A program made the translations under genes and the position numbers. The notes under the pieces are model-generated. The model had not been told where the DNA came from. It saw only the letters and a list, made by a program, of their open reading frames with translations, and ran no database searches. This document shows positions 1-6,083 of a DNA stretch of 6,336 nucleotides, piece after piece (the first letter of the stretch is position 1; the number at the start of each line of letters is the position of its first letter). Origin of the DNA: an uncultured Eubacteriales bacterium (lineage in GTDB: Bacteria > Bacillota > Clostridia > Monoglobales > Monoglobaceae); assembly GCA_900552305.1 (NCBI GenBank), contig URZD01000130.1:1-6336 (forward strand). The letters run 5' to 3'.

Positions 1-1632
1 GAGCCATTCCTCATACTTAAAATGCTCGTCCCATCCGTCGAATCGGCAGCCGCGTTTCTGCGCCGCGATAAGCACGTCGCCGAGACGCCTGTTTCCCTTT
101 GCGAAAACCGCCTCCAAAAAGCTGACCTCGCTTTGGTGCCAGCTGTAGGAAATACTCCTTGTCTTTATCCGTTCTTTAAGGAATTTCTGCTTGTTTATAA
201 GCTCGTCCATTCTGTTCTGCGGTTCCCACTGAAACGGCGTAAACGGCTTTGGAACAAACGAAGACGTGCTGACGCTTATATTGACCGATCGTCCTTTTCG
301 GATTTCCTTGGGTATAGAATAAAAAACGCCGATTACCTTTTCGGCAAGCTCCGCGATTCCCTCCACGTCTGCGTATGTCTCGGTCGGCAATCCTATCATA
401 AAATACAGCTTGATTCGGTTATATCCGCCGTCAAACGCGATTTTTGACGTTCGCAGCAAATCCTCCTCCAAAACATTCTTGTTGATTACGTCGCGCAGCC
501 GCTGCGTTCCTGCCTCCGGTGCAAATGTCAGTCCGCTTTTTTTCACCTTTTGTACCTTTTCCATAAGCTCCATTGAGAAATTATCGACACGGAGCGAAGG
601 CAGCGACAGGTTTATCCGCTTGTCCACCGTCATCGGCAGCAGTCTGTCAATAAGCTCCTGGAGGCAGGTAAAATCGCTCGTACTGAGAGATGAAAGCGAC
701 ATTTCCTCATAACCTGTATTTTCAATCATTTTTTTTGCCGCTTCAATCAGCTTATCCACCGAATGCTCGCGCACCGGTCTGTACAGATAGCCCGCCTGAC
801 AAAAGCGACAGCCTCGGATACAGCCGCGGAAAATTTCAAGCATCATTCTGTCGTGGACAATATCCATAAACGGCACAATCATTTTATCAAGAACATATGC
901 GCTGTCAAGCTCCTTTATGATGCGTTTGCGCACTTTTTCCGGAACGCCGACCCTGTTCGGCTTTACCGAAAGCACCGTCAGCCCGTCGTCCGCGTATGCC
1001 ACATCGTAAAATGAGGGTACATAAATTCCTTCAATCTGCGCAATTCTCGCGAGGTAGTCCTCGCGGCTGCCGCCCAAGCCTTTCCACTCGGCGTATACGT
1101 CCATTATCTCATTGTTGACCTCCTCGCCCTCGCCGAGGATGAAAAAATCTATCAGATCGGCAATCGGCTCTCCGTTGTACGCGCACGGTCCTCCCGCACA
1201 CACAAACGGGTCATTTTTGCTCCTGTCAGCCGATTTGAGCGGTATTCCCGCCAAGTCAAGCATATTGACAACATTGGAATAGCTCATCTCGTATTGAAGC
1301 GTAAATCCGACCATATCAAACTCTGCTATCGGAATATGGCTTTCAAGCGACAAAAGCGGTATTCCGTTTTCGCGCATTTGCTCCTCCATATCCACCCACG
1401 GCGCAAAAACACGCTCGCAGACGGTGTCCGCGCGCTCGTTTAGCATATGGTAAAGTATCTTCATGCCGAGGTGCGACATTCCGACCTCATACACATCGGG
1501 AAAACAAAAAGCAAAGCTCATCAGGTCTCCGAAATTCTCTTTGTGAACGCTGTTAAACTCGTTCCCTATATAACGCGCAGGCTTCTGCACCTTTTTCAGA
1601 CATTTTTCAAATTTTGTGCTATATGAACTCAT
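1..1632 (-). CDS. B12-binding-like radical SAM protein, TIGR03960 type (C-terminus off the window)
   Basis: The minus strand is open from the ATG at 1632-1630 to the left edge, giving 544 residues with no stop. An N-terminal Rossmann-like region (about 40-180, with FPDVYEVGMSHLG at 44-56 and CAGGPCAYN at 145-153) resembles the degenerate cobalamin-binding domain of this family. The radical SAM core follows, with the iron-sulfur cluster motif CIRGCRFC at 271-278 (CX3CX2C). Further family-like segments are FAPEAGTQRLR (370-380) and YFMIGLPTET (410-419). I place it in the TIGR03960 family from these motifs and its layout; its chemical reaction is not known to me. The start is supported by GAAGGG at 1647-1642, 9 nt upstream, and by a promoter at 1666-1694. 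Full-length relatives are roughly 600 residues, so perhaps 60 or so are missing. In many Firmicutes this gene precedes a TIGR03936 gene, ribonuclease G and rplU; here that would lie to the left, unseen. It is divergent from the spoIVF-like pair. Confidence 0.93.
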   Translation of the reverse strand, partial: MSSYSTKFEKCLKKVQKPARYIGNEFNSVHKENFGDLMSFAFCFPDVYEVGMSHLGMKILYHMLNERADTVCERVFAPWVDMEEQMRENGIPLLSLESHIPIAEFDMVGFTLQYEMSYSNVVNMLDLAGIPLKSADRSKNDPFVCAGGPCAYNGEPIADLIDFFILGEGEEVNNEIMDVYAEWKGLGGSREDYLARIAQIEGIYVPSFYDVAYADDGLTVLSVKPNRVGVPEKVRKRIIKELDSAYVLDKMIVPFMDIVHDRMMLEIFRGCIRGCRFCQAGYLYRPVREHSVDKLIEAAKKMIENTGYEEMSLSSLSTSDFTCLQELIDRLLPMTVDKRINLSLPSLRVDNFSMELMEKVQKVKKSGLTFAPEAGTQRLRDVINKNVLEEDLLRTSKIAFDGGYNRIKLYFMIGLPTETYADVEGIAELAEKVIGVFYSIPKEIRKGRSVNISVSTSSFVPKPFTPFQWEPQNRMDELINKQKFLKERIKTRSISYSWHQSEVSFLEAVFAKGNRRLGDVLIAAQKRGCRFDGWDEHFKYEEWL

Positions 1633-1665
1633 ATGTCAAAACCCTTCGTAAAAATTATTACTTAT

Positions 1666-1694
1666 ATAATACACTATCTGCCGCCTTTTTTCAA
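1666..1694 (-). promoter_or_regulatory. Sigma-A-type promoter for the radical SAM gene
   Basis: On the minus strand a -35 element TTGAAA (1694-1689) is separated by exactly 17 nt from a -10 element TATTAT (1671-1666). The predicted transcript start is near 1659, giving a leader of about 27 nt that contains the GAAGGG ribosome binding site at 1647-1642. The match is 5 of 6 bases at each element, so this is a good vegetative promoter by sequence alone. Confidence 0.65.
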
Positions 1695-1746
1695 GCATAA
1701 ATATAAAAAACCTTTAATATACTTTAACATACGAAAAAAGAAAGGA
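1695..1746 (+). promoter_or_regulatory. AT-rich leader of the spoIVF-like pair, possible sporulation promoter, plus RBS
   Basis: This stretch must hold the plus-strand promoter for the two genes that follow, unless they are read from further left. It has TATACT at 1718-1723 and CATACG at 1728-1733; the latter resembles the sigma-E -10 consensus CATACA. Upstream, GCATAAA at 1695-1701 looks like a sigma-E -35 but is 16 nt from TATACT and 26 nt from CATACG, so neither pairing is ideal. No good sigma-A -35 fits either. GAAAGGA-like bases ending at 1746 form the ribosome binding site, 9 nt before the ATG at 1756. The RBS is clear; the promoter assignment is weak. Confidence 0.3.
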
Positions 1747-1755
1747 CAAATTATC

Positions 1756-2124
1756 ATGGCAGAAAATTACACGGAATACAGAAGAGAGCGCAGGCGCACC
1801 TCCGCACCGTCGCGGCACACAAGCCCATACTCCGCGCGTTTTATGCGCCAGGCGGCAATCTCGCTGCTGCTGTTCGGCATGGTATACGCTCTGAACATTT
1901 CAAACGGTACGGCTGCAAAAAAGAGTATCGGATATATAAAGAGCGCGCTTGAATACAAGGTTGACACTGCAAAGCTGTCCTCGCTGATAGGAACGCTTGC
2001 GGCGGACGTGAAATCCAATATAAAAATTACCGACCGCGCGGGCGGCAAAACGGACAGAGAGGTTGAAGATGCAAAAAACAACGGCACGTCAGAGACTAAC
2101 GGCGGTTTTGATACGGGAATTTAA
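1756..2124 (+). CDS. Small single-pass membrane protein, SpoIVFA-like position (no LytM domain)
   Basis: This encodes 122 residues. The first 31 are strongly basic (RRERRR at 9-14) and would stay in the cytoplasm. One hydrophobic segment follows (about 32-47, AAISLLLFGMVYALN), then a hydrophilic tail of about 75 residues ending in a charged, low-complexity stretch. The order basic tail, one membrane helix, extracytoplasmic tail, and the place directly before a SpoIVFB-like protease match SpoIVFA, which in Bacillus anchors and inhibits SpoIVFB. Bacillus SpoIVFA is about 264 residues and ends in a LytM/M23-like domain; nothing like that is present here, and the reading frame closes within the start of the next gene. 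Function is therefore inferred from position and topology, not from clear homology. The ATG at 1756 is chosen because AAAGGA lies 9 nt upstream; an in-frame ATG at 1633 has no such site and would overlap the divergent gene's start. Confidence 0.7.
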   Translation: MAENYTEYRRERRRTSAPSRHTSPYSARFMRQAAISLLLFGMVYALNISNGTAAKKSIGYIKSALEYKVDTAKLSSLIGTLAADVKSNIKITDRAGGKTDREVEDAKNNGTSETNGGFDTGI

Positions 2125-2983
2125 TATAAGGCTCGGCGGCTTTTTGTTCGTTAATATATGGACTGCTCCCATAGTATTTCTTGCGGTATACGGCGGATAT
2201 TTTACCGAGTTTGCGGCGGCATACTCCGTTGCCCTCATTCACGAGCTTGCCCATGTTATATGCGCGGGCTTTTTCGGTGTGGGCGTATCGCATATCACGT
2301 TATATCCGTTCGGACTCTGTGCCGTGCTTTCGGACGGATATATCCCAAGCTCGTACAAAGAATTTTTCACCGCGCTTGCAGGACCTCTTTCAAACGCCGT
2401 AATGTTTTTTATATGCAGCGTTTTATATAATCTTCAAAATGCCGCCTTTCTCATCTTGTGCATGAACATCAACCTTGCAATGTGCGTGCTGAACCTTGTT
2501 CCCGCGATTCCGCTTGACGGCGGGAGAATGCTGAAAGCGATTCTTTCATCGCAATTCGGAATTATACGTTCATATAACTTTATGTTGCGCGTCAGCCGCG
2601 TTCTTGTTTTAATACTTTTTGCTGCCGCCGCTGCCGTATTTTTTTTGAACAAATTTAATTTTTCGCTCATTTTGATTTCGGCTTTTCTGCTGCAGAATCT
2701 GTGTTCCGAGCAGCGCAGCCTTACAATAGTAACCGTTCGTGAAATCCTTAACCGAAAATCCGCATACGGCGAAGAAATGCGGGAATACCGCTCAAAGCCG
2801 CTGTGCGCCGCCGCGGGCGCGCCGGCAAGAGGTATCCTTAAGCATATTTCCTTCGACTGCGTACATATAGTTCATGTAACCGACAAAAGCGGCAAAATAA
2901 CAGCCGTTTTAACCGAAACACAGGTTCTTGACGCGCTTTGCCGCGACGGAATACGTATTCGATACGGAGATATTGCGGCTTAG
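2069..2983 (+). CDS. spoIVFB: SpoIVFB-like M50 intramembrane metalloprotease
   Basis: This is a 304-residue polytopic membrane protein of the site-2 protease (M50) family. SpoIVFB cleaves pro-sigma-K in the mother cell of sporulating Bacillus and Clostridia. The zinc site is intact: HELAH at 58-62 gives two histidines and the catalytic glutamate, and LVPAIPLDGGR at 143-153 supplies the third ligand, Asp150. Other family signatures are LYPFG (78-82) and AGPLSN (104-109). Hydrophobic stretches lie around 23-57, 103-145 and 172-212. The last 80 or so residues resemble a single CBS-like domain, as in Bacillus SpoIVFB (288 residues). The start is the ATG at 2069, with GAGAGG ending at 2062 and 6 nt spacing; a TTG at 2063 abuts that site and is unlikely. 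The first 56 nt overlap the preceding gene, which suggests translational coupling of regulator and protease. Other M50 proteases also carry CBS domains, so the sporulation role rests partly on the neighbour. Confidence 0.88.
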   Translation: MQKTTARQRLTAVLIREFNIRLGGFLFVNIWTAPIVFLAVYGGYFTEFAAAYSVALIHELAHVICAGFFGVGVSHITLYPFGLCAVLSDGYIPSSYKEFFTALAGPLSNAVMFFICSVLYNLQNAAFLILCMNINLAMCVLNLVPAIPLDGGRMLKAILSSQFGIIRSYNFMLRVSRVLVLILFAAAAAVFFLNKFNFSLILISAFLLQNLCSEQRSLTIVTVREILNRKSAYGEEMREYRSKPLCAAAGAPARGILKHISFDCVHIVHVTDKSGKITAVLTETQVLDALCRDGIRIRYGDIAA

Positions 2984-3033
2984 CACAGTGTTAACCGAAA
3001 GAGAAATTGAACACAATATGATTTAAACAGACA

Positions 3034-3046
3034 ATACGTTCCGTAT
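3034..3046. repeat. Small perfect hairpin in the convergent gap
   Basis: ATACG (3034-3038) and CGTAT (3042-3046) form a perfect 5-bp stem around a 3-nt loop. On the minus strand it lies just past the stop of the secreted-protein gene and is followed by a T-rich stretch (TTGTCTGTTT). The stem is short and the tail imperfect, so it is at best a weak minus-strand terminator. The rest of the gap 2984-3058 holds no open frame or other signal that I can support. Confidence 0.3.
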
Positions 3047-3051
3047 AACTT

Positions 3052-3089
3052 AAAGACGCTAATCCTCAGAACGTCTGAAATACGTCTTT
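3052..3089. terminator. Nested inverted repeat, candidate two-way terminator
   Basis: AAAGACG (3052-3058) pairs with CGTCTTT (3083-3089) as a 7-bp outer stem. Inside it, TCAGA (3066-3070) and TCTGA (3074-3078) form a 5-bp hairpin around a 3-nt loop. The structure covers the last codons and the stop of the minus-strand gene and lies 69 nt past the plus-strand spoIVFB-like gene. The outer arms put As on one side and Us on the other in both directions, as in shared terminators between convergent genes. The U run is only three bases and the internal loops are unequal, so the assignment is tentative. Confidence 0.33.
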
Positions 3090-5371
3090 GCCTCATCGCC
3101 GTAAAGCATCAGTGTCCGCAGCAGCTTTATCAGCTTTTGGTCGCTGTTTTTCGTAATCTGATTTGCCGCGTAATCGCATACACTGTACGAATCAATATCG
3201 CCGTAAGCGTAGCTGTCGCCGTTTCTGACGTAAAGCCGCGCATAGATTCTGTCGTTCATCGCGCTTGAAACGATATTTTTGTATGAAAAAACTATATAGT
3301 CGCCGTTCACCTCATACTTTGTATTTTTGTACGATTCTGTACCGATAACATGACTTTTGCAGGACTTGTACGCATTCTCCGTCCAAAACAGCATACCGTA
3401 TTCAAGACCGTCTCCGTCGCGGTAGCTTGTATAATAATTTATCGAAATATCGCCGTCAAGCGAGATTGTTTTACCTTTAATTTCCGAGTTGCATTTTACC
3501 GCGTCCTCGGATATTGTCTGCGCACCGCTTGTGTAAATTCTTGTATAGTCGGTCGCGCGTTCGCCCTCCGTCAGTATTGAGTTTGCGGGCGTTGCGTCCG
3601 AGCCGAAATACTCCTGTGCCGCAGCGCCGTAGTTCAGCATTTTGACAAGCAGCGGTTTCAGCTTTTCGTCATTCATCATATTTTGCGCATATTTAACAAT
3701 ACTGTAGCCGCTTTGCGGCTCATCGCCGTAGATATGCTTGCCATGGCTGTCGGTCGCGGCAATACGCGCATAAATCTCCGTATTCATATCCTTTGAGGCT
3801 ATGTTTTCAAATTCAAATTTATACCCAAGCGAGGTTTTACCGGTAGTTTTGACAACGCGTTCTGCCGTTGACTCGGTATATTCCGTTTGCGGCGATGTCC
3901 AAAAAAGCATTCTTGCATTGTCCGCGTCTATGCCGTCAAGCCGTGCATAGAACACCAGCGACACGCTGCCCTTCAGGTCAAGCGCCCTTCCTTGAATTGC
4001 CACCGCAGCGCCCTCGGCAATCACAATTTTTTCACTGCCATCCGCGGTATGTAAAATAAATCCGTCCTTGTACAAAGCGTCATCCTTTAGGCTGTAACTT
4101 TTCCCCTCAAATACGCAAACCGTTATATTTCGCTCAACCGTTTTCGAGGTATAAGGGATTTCTGTCTTAAAACTGCCTATATCGATTGTTTCGTCATTTT
4201 CATAATAAAATCCGTATTCAAGCTGTTCCCGCGCAGTGTTCAGCGCGCGCAGCACATCCTCGGAAACTGTTTCGCTCTTTGACGCCGAAAAATAGACTTT
4301 TTTTCCGTTTTTAGACTTGTCCGCAAGCTCAAGAACAGCGCTTTTGTCAATTTCCGCCGCTACGCAATCGGTTTCAATCCGTATACCTGCCGCGCCGATT
4401 GCCGCAGCCGATTTTACAACCTCGGAAAGGTCTATCTTCGTATTGCTGTGGTATCGCGTCCGTGATTTTGCACTTACCGTATAGCTGAGACTTGGCTCGG
4501 TTACCTCAACCACCTCCGCGGCTCCTTCTTCGCCGTAAAAATACGCTTTGGCTGTTGGGATAACCCGCTTTATTTCGTAAATACCGTCCTTTTCCTCGCA
4601 CTCATAGCCGTTTTCAAGCAAGCCGCTTACGTCCTCCGCAAAACGGCCGCCCGTTATGGTTATGCTATTACCGTCTTTAAGAATGATTTTTCCGTTAACC
4701 GTGCCGTCCTCAATATTCAAAGCGCTTGTTTCGTCCGCAAACACCGCACCGTTTTCGCCGCTGTATTCCCTTCCGTCATCAAGCGTGCCGCTGTAGTCGA
4801 TTCTTCCGCCGCGCATAAGCAGCTTTCCGCCGTCGGTCAGCTTTACCGGGATTTCCGCCGTGTCTGGGAAAAGGCTTGCCTGCGACTGTGCCATAAACGT
4901 GCCGCCTTCTATGTTAAGCTCGCCGCCCTGTACAGAAACCGCATACTGAACGCCGTTCACCGTACCGCCGCGGCTCTTGGAGCTGTCCTTAACCGTCAGA
5001 CCGCCGCCCTTTTGAACAGTGAATAAAGCCGCCGAGCTTTCACCATCGCCCGAGCTTTGCGTACAGAATTTTCCGTTTAAATCCAACGTAACATTTCCGC
5101 GTATGATAATCGTTCCCGCACCCTTGACGTTCGGTGCGAGCGTAAAGCCGTCATCAAGTGTAATATTCCCCGAGATTTCAATGCGCGAGTATTCCCGATT
5201 GAAATTTGCGTAGTTGACCGCCTCCTTCAGACTGCCGCGAAAAACAGGATTTTCTGTATTACTCATAGCAAACACCGCCGCCGCATTTGATTCTGTGCCG
5301 ACTTCCGCAAACACCACAATATTGAATAAAAGGATAAGGCATAAAACAAATGCCGATATTCTGAATCTCAT
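3059..5371 (-). CDS. Large secreted protein: beta-helix-like N-terminal half, duplicated C-terminal module
   Basis: This encodes 770 residues. A signal peptide is clear: MRFR, a hydrophobic core (about 5-20), and a likely cut after VVFA at 22. Residues about 50-245 show repeated short strand-turn units rich in GG, such as GGELNIEGGTF (149-159), GGKLLMRGGR (181-190) and ITITGGRF (237-244), as expected of a right-handed parallel beta-helix (pectate-lyase-like fold). Residues about 270-450 are a middle region I do not recognise. The C-terminal part holds two related modules (about 463-589 and 636-765). I see no LPXTG signal, SLH domain, dockerin or catalytic motif, so anchoring and substrate are unknown; release from the cell or non-covalent wall contact are both possible. 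The start is the ATG at 5371-5369 with GGAG 7 nt upstream (5382-5379); a TTG at 5407 would place 12 polar residues before the signal peptide. It has its own promoter at 5410-5438 and lies 88 nt after thiN. Confidence 0.85.
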   Translation of the reverse strand: MRFRISAFVLCLILLFNIVVFAEVGTESNAAAVFAMSNTENPVFRGSLKEAVNYANFNREYSRIEISGNITLDDGFTLAPNVKGAGTIIIRGNVTLDLNGKFCTQSSGDGESSAALFTVQKGGGLTVKDSSKSRGGTVNGVQYAVSVQGGELNIEGGTFMAQSQASLFPDTAEIPVKLTDGGKLLMRGGRIDYSGTLDDGREYSGENGAVFADETSALNIEDGTVNGKIILKDGNSITITGGRFAEDVSGLLENGYECEEKDGIYEIKRVIPTAKAYFYGEEGAAEVVEVTEPSLSYTVSAKSRTRYHSNTKIDLSEVVKSAAAIGAAGIRIETDCVAAEIDKSAVLELADKSKNGKKVYFSASKSETVSEDVLRALNTAREQLEYGFYYENDETIDIGSFKTEIPYTSKTVERNITVCVFEGKSYSLKDDALYKDGFILHTADGSEKIVIAEGAAVAIQGRALDLKGSVSLVFYARLDGIDADNARMLFWTSPQTEYTESTAERVVKTTGKTSLGYKFEFENIASKDMNTEIYARIAATDSHGKHIYGDEPQSGYSIVKYAQNMMNDEKLKPLLVKMLNYGAAAQEYFGSDATPANSILTEGERATDYTRIYTSGAQTISEDAVKCNSEIKGKTISLDGDISINYYTSYRDGDGLEYGMLFWTENAYKSCKSHVIGTESYKNTKYEVNGDYIVFSYKNIVSSAMNDRIYARLYVRNGDSYAYGDIDSYSVCDYAANQITKNSDQKLIKLLRTLMLYGDEAKTYFRRSED
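3077..3466 (-). repeat. C-terminal module, copy B (encoded domain repeat)
   Basis: This encodes residues about 636-765 of the secreted protein. It shares a chain of landmarks with copy A in the same order: a strand with SLDGDISINYY, then GMLFW, then a K/S-rich loop, YKNIVSSAMNDRIYAR, YGD, YSVCDYA, and a final helix ending LMLYGDEAKTYF. The similarity is at protein level and moderate, so the duplication is old or the modules were shuffled in separately. Confidence 0.7.
3605..3985 (-). repeat. C-terminal module, copy A (encoded domain repeat)
   Basis: This encodes residues about 463-589. Landmarks that line up with copy B are LKGSVSLVFYARLDG, RMLFW, FENIASKDMNTEIYAR, IYGD, YSIVKYA and a final helix MLNYGAAAQEYF. 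The linker to copy B spans about 46 residues. The module looks like beta strands followed by a helical hairpin. I recall similar IYAR...YGD...YGAAAQ-F patterns in other clostridial surface proteins but know no named family for it. Confidence 0.7.
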
Positions 5372-5409
5372 TTTGTTTCTCCGTTCTGCCACCGTTGGTA
5401 GCAACAAAA

Positions 5410-5438
5410 TTTATATAAAAGCGCTATATTCCGCTCAA
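5410..5438 (-). promoter_or_regulatory. Sigma-A-type promoter for the secreted-protein gene
   Basis: On the minus strand TTGAGC (5438-5433) is followed after 17 nt by TATAAA (5415-5410). Transcription would start near 5403, leaving a leader of about 32 nt with GGAG at 5382-5379. No terminator is visible between the thiN stop at 5460 and this promoter, so read-through from rpe-thiN could also reach the gene. Confidence 0.55.
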
Positions 5439-5459
5439 ACATTCATAAATAATGCTATT

Positions 5460-6083
5460 CTAATCACACGCACGCATAACAAGAACATACCCCGAATCAA
5501 AGGAAACGTGCGCCTCCGTTTCATCGTCAAAGCAATTACTGCTTGCCTGTACCATACCGCAGTCAAGCGTCAAGTTCTTCGCGGAATACCTGAGTCCGCT
5601 TATCGAAAACCCCGTAACCGCGCCGCCGTACGGAAAAAACGAAACGTAGTTTTTTCCGTTTTTATGCAAAGTAAAGCTCTTGTTTTCCATCGTTATCTCG
5701 TTTTTTTCGTTTACAAGATAGCCCTTTGCGCCGCGGTCAAGAATTTTTTTCAAAAGGCAAAAATGCGAAAATTCGTGGTCAAGCCTTCCGCCGATTCCGC
5801 CGGCAATTATAATTTCCTCCGCGCCGCGTTTCAGAGCCTCCTCAACCGCCAAGTCGGTATCGGTAAAATCCTTGCGCGCGGGGAAGGTCTTTATTTCCTT
5901 TGCTCGTACCACGTCAACACATCCCGAATCGCCGTCACCGAGCCACAAATCGGGAACAACCCCCATTTTTTCCGCGTGCCTGTAGCCGCCGTCCGCACAT
6001 ATTATATAAGAATTTTCTATATCGTACTCCGTCAGAAAATCATAGCTGTCCATTTTTGCGGAGCCTAAAATCAAGCACCTCAC
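5460..6083 (-). CDS. thiN: Thiamine pyrophosphokinase (thiamine diphosphokinase)
   Basis: The enzyme transfers pyrophosphate from ATP to thiamine, giving the cofactor thiamine diphosphate in the cytoplasm. The 207-residue length is normal for the bacterial ThiN family. Family motifs appear in order: CADGGYRHA (29-37), PDLWLGDGDS (44-53; usually GDFDS, so the middle aromatic residue is a glycine here), KDFTDTDLA (71-79), GGIGGRLDHEFSH (95-107), and the C-terminal thiamine-binding part with QASSN (179-183) and a closing DSGYVLVM strand (196-203). The first codon is a GTG at 6083-6081 that overlaps the rpe stop as GTGA, which points to coupled translation. A TTG three codons in has GGAG at better spacing (8 nt), but starting there would clip the first beta strand (CLILGS), so I keep GTG with some doubt. 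The order rpe then thiN is known from Bacillus and many Clostridia, often after prkC and rsgA. Confidence 0.93.
   Translation of the reverse strand: MRCLILGSAKMDSYDFLTEYDIENSYIICADGGYRHAEKMGVVPDLWLGDGDSGCVDVVRAKEIKTFPARKDFTDTDLAVEEALKRGAEEIIIAGGIGGRLDHEFSHFCLLKKILDRGAKGYLVNEKNEITMENKSFTLHKNGKNYVSFFPYGGAVTGFSISGLRYSAKNLTLDCGMVQASSNCFDDETEAHVSFDSGYVLVMRACD

Noticed and set aside
22..1014. Three plus-strand open frames of 83-141 codons within the radical SAM gene
   Set aside because: They are antisense to a continuous 544-codon coding frame with an intact iron-sulfur cluster motif and have no recognisable features.
1633..1755. Upstream extension of the SpoIVFA-like gene to an ATG at 1633
   Set aside because: The added 41 residues translate the AT-rich promoter region (lysine, isoleucine and tyrosine rich), there is no ribosome binding site before 1633, and that ATG abuts the start codon of the divergent radical SAM gene in a chance CATATG.
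3001..3020. ATTG-AACA-CAAT mini hairpin downstream of the SpoIVFB-like gene
   Set aside because: A 4-bp AT-rich stem with no U tract is too weak to call a terminator.
5372..5407. Alternative TTG start 12 codons upstream for the secreted protein
   Set aside because: It would lie at the predicted transcript start, has no ribosome binding site, and would put polar residues ahead of a standard signal peptide. The ATG at 5371 has GGAG at good spacing.
5372..5459. Possible terminator or riboswitch between thiN and the secreted-protein gene
   Set aside because: Only 4-5 bp AT-rich pairings are present, with no U run. At 88 nt, largely taken up by a promoter and ribosome binding site, it has no room for a known thiamine (TPP) riboswitch, and I see no such conserved core.
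5214..6068. A 284-codon open frame on the plus strand opposite thiN
   Set aside because: It is antisense to a gene with clear family motifs, has no ribosome binding site that I can see, and its translation shows no domain or coherent hydrophobic pattern. It is a by-product of codon use in thiN.
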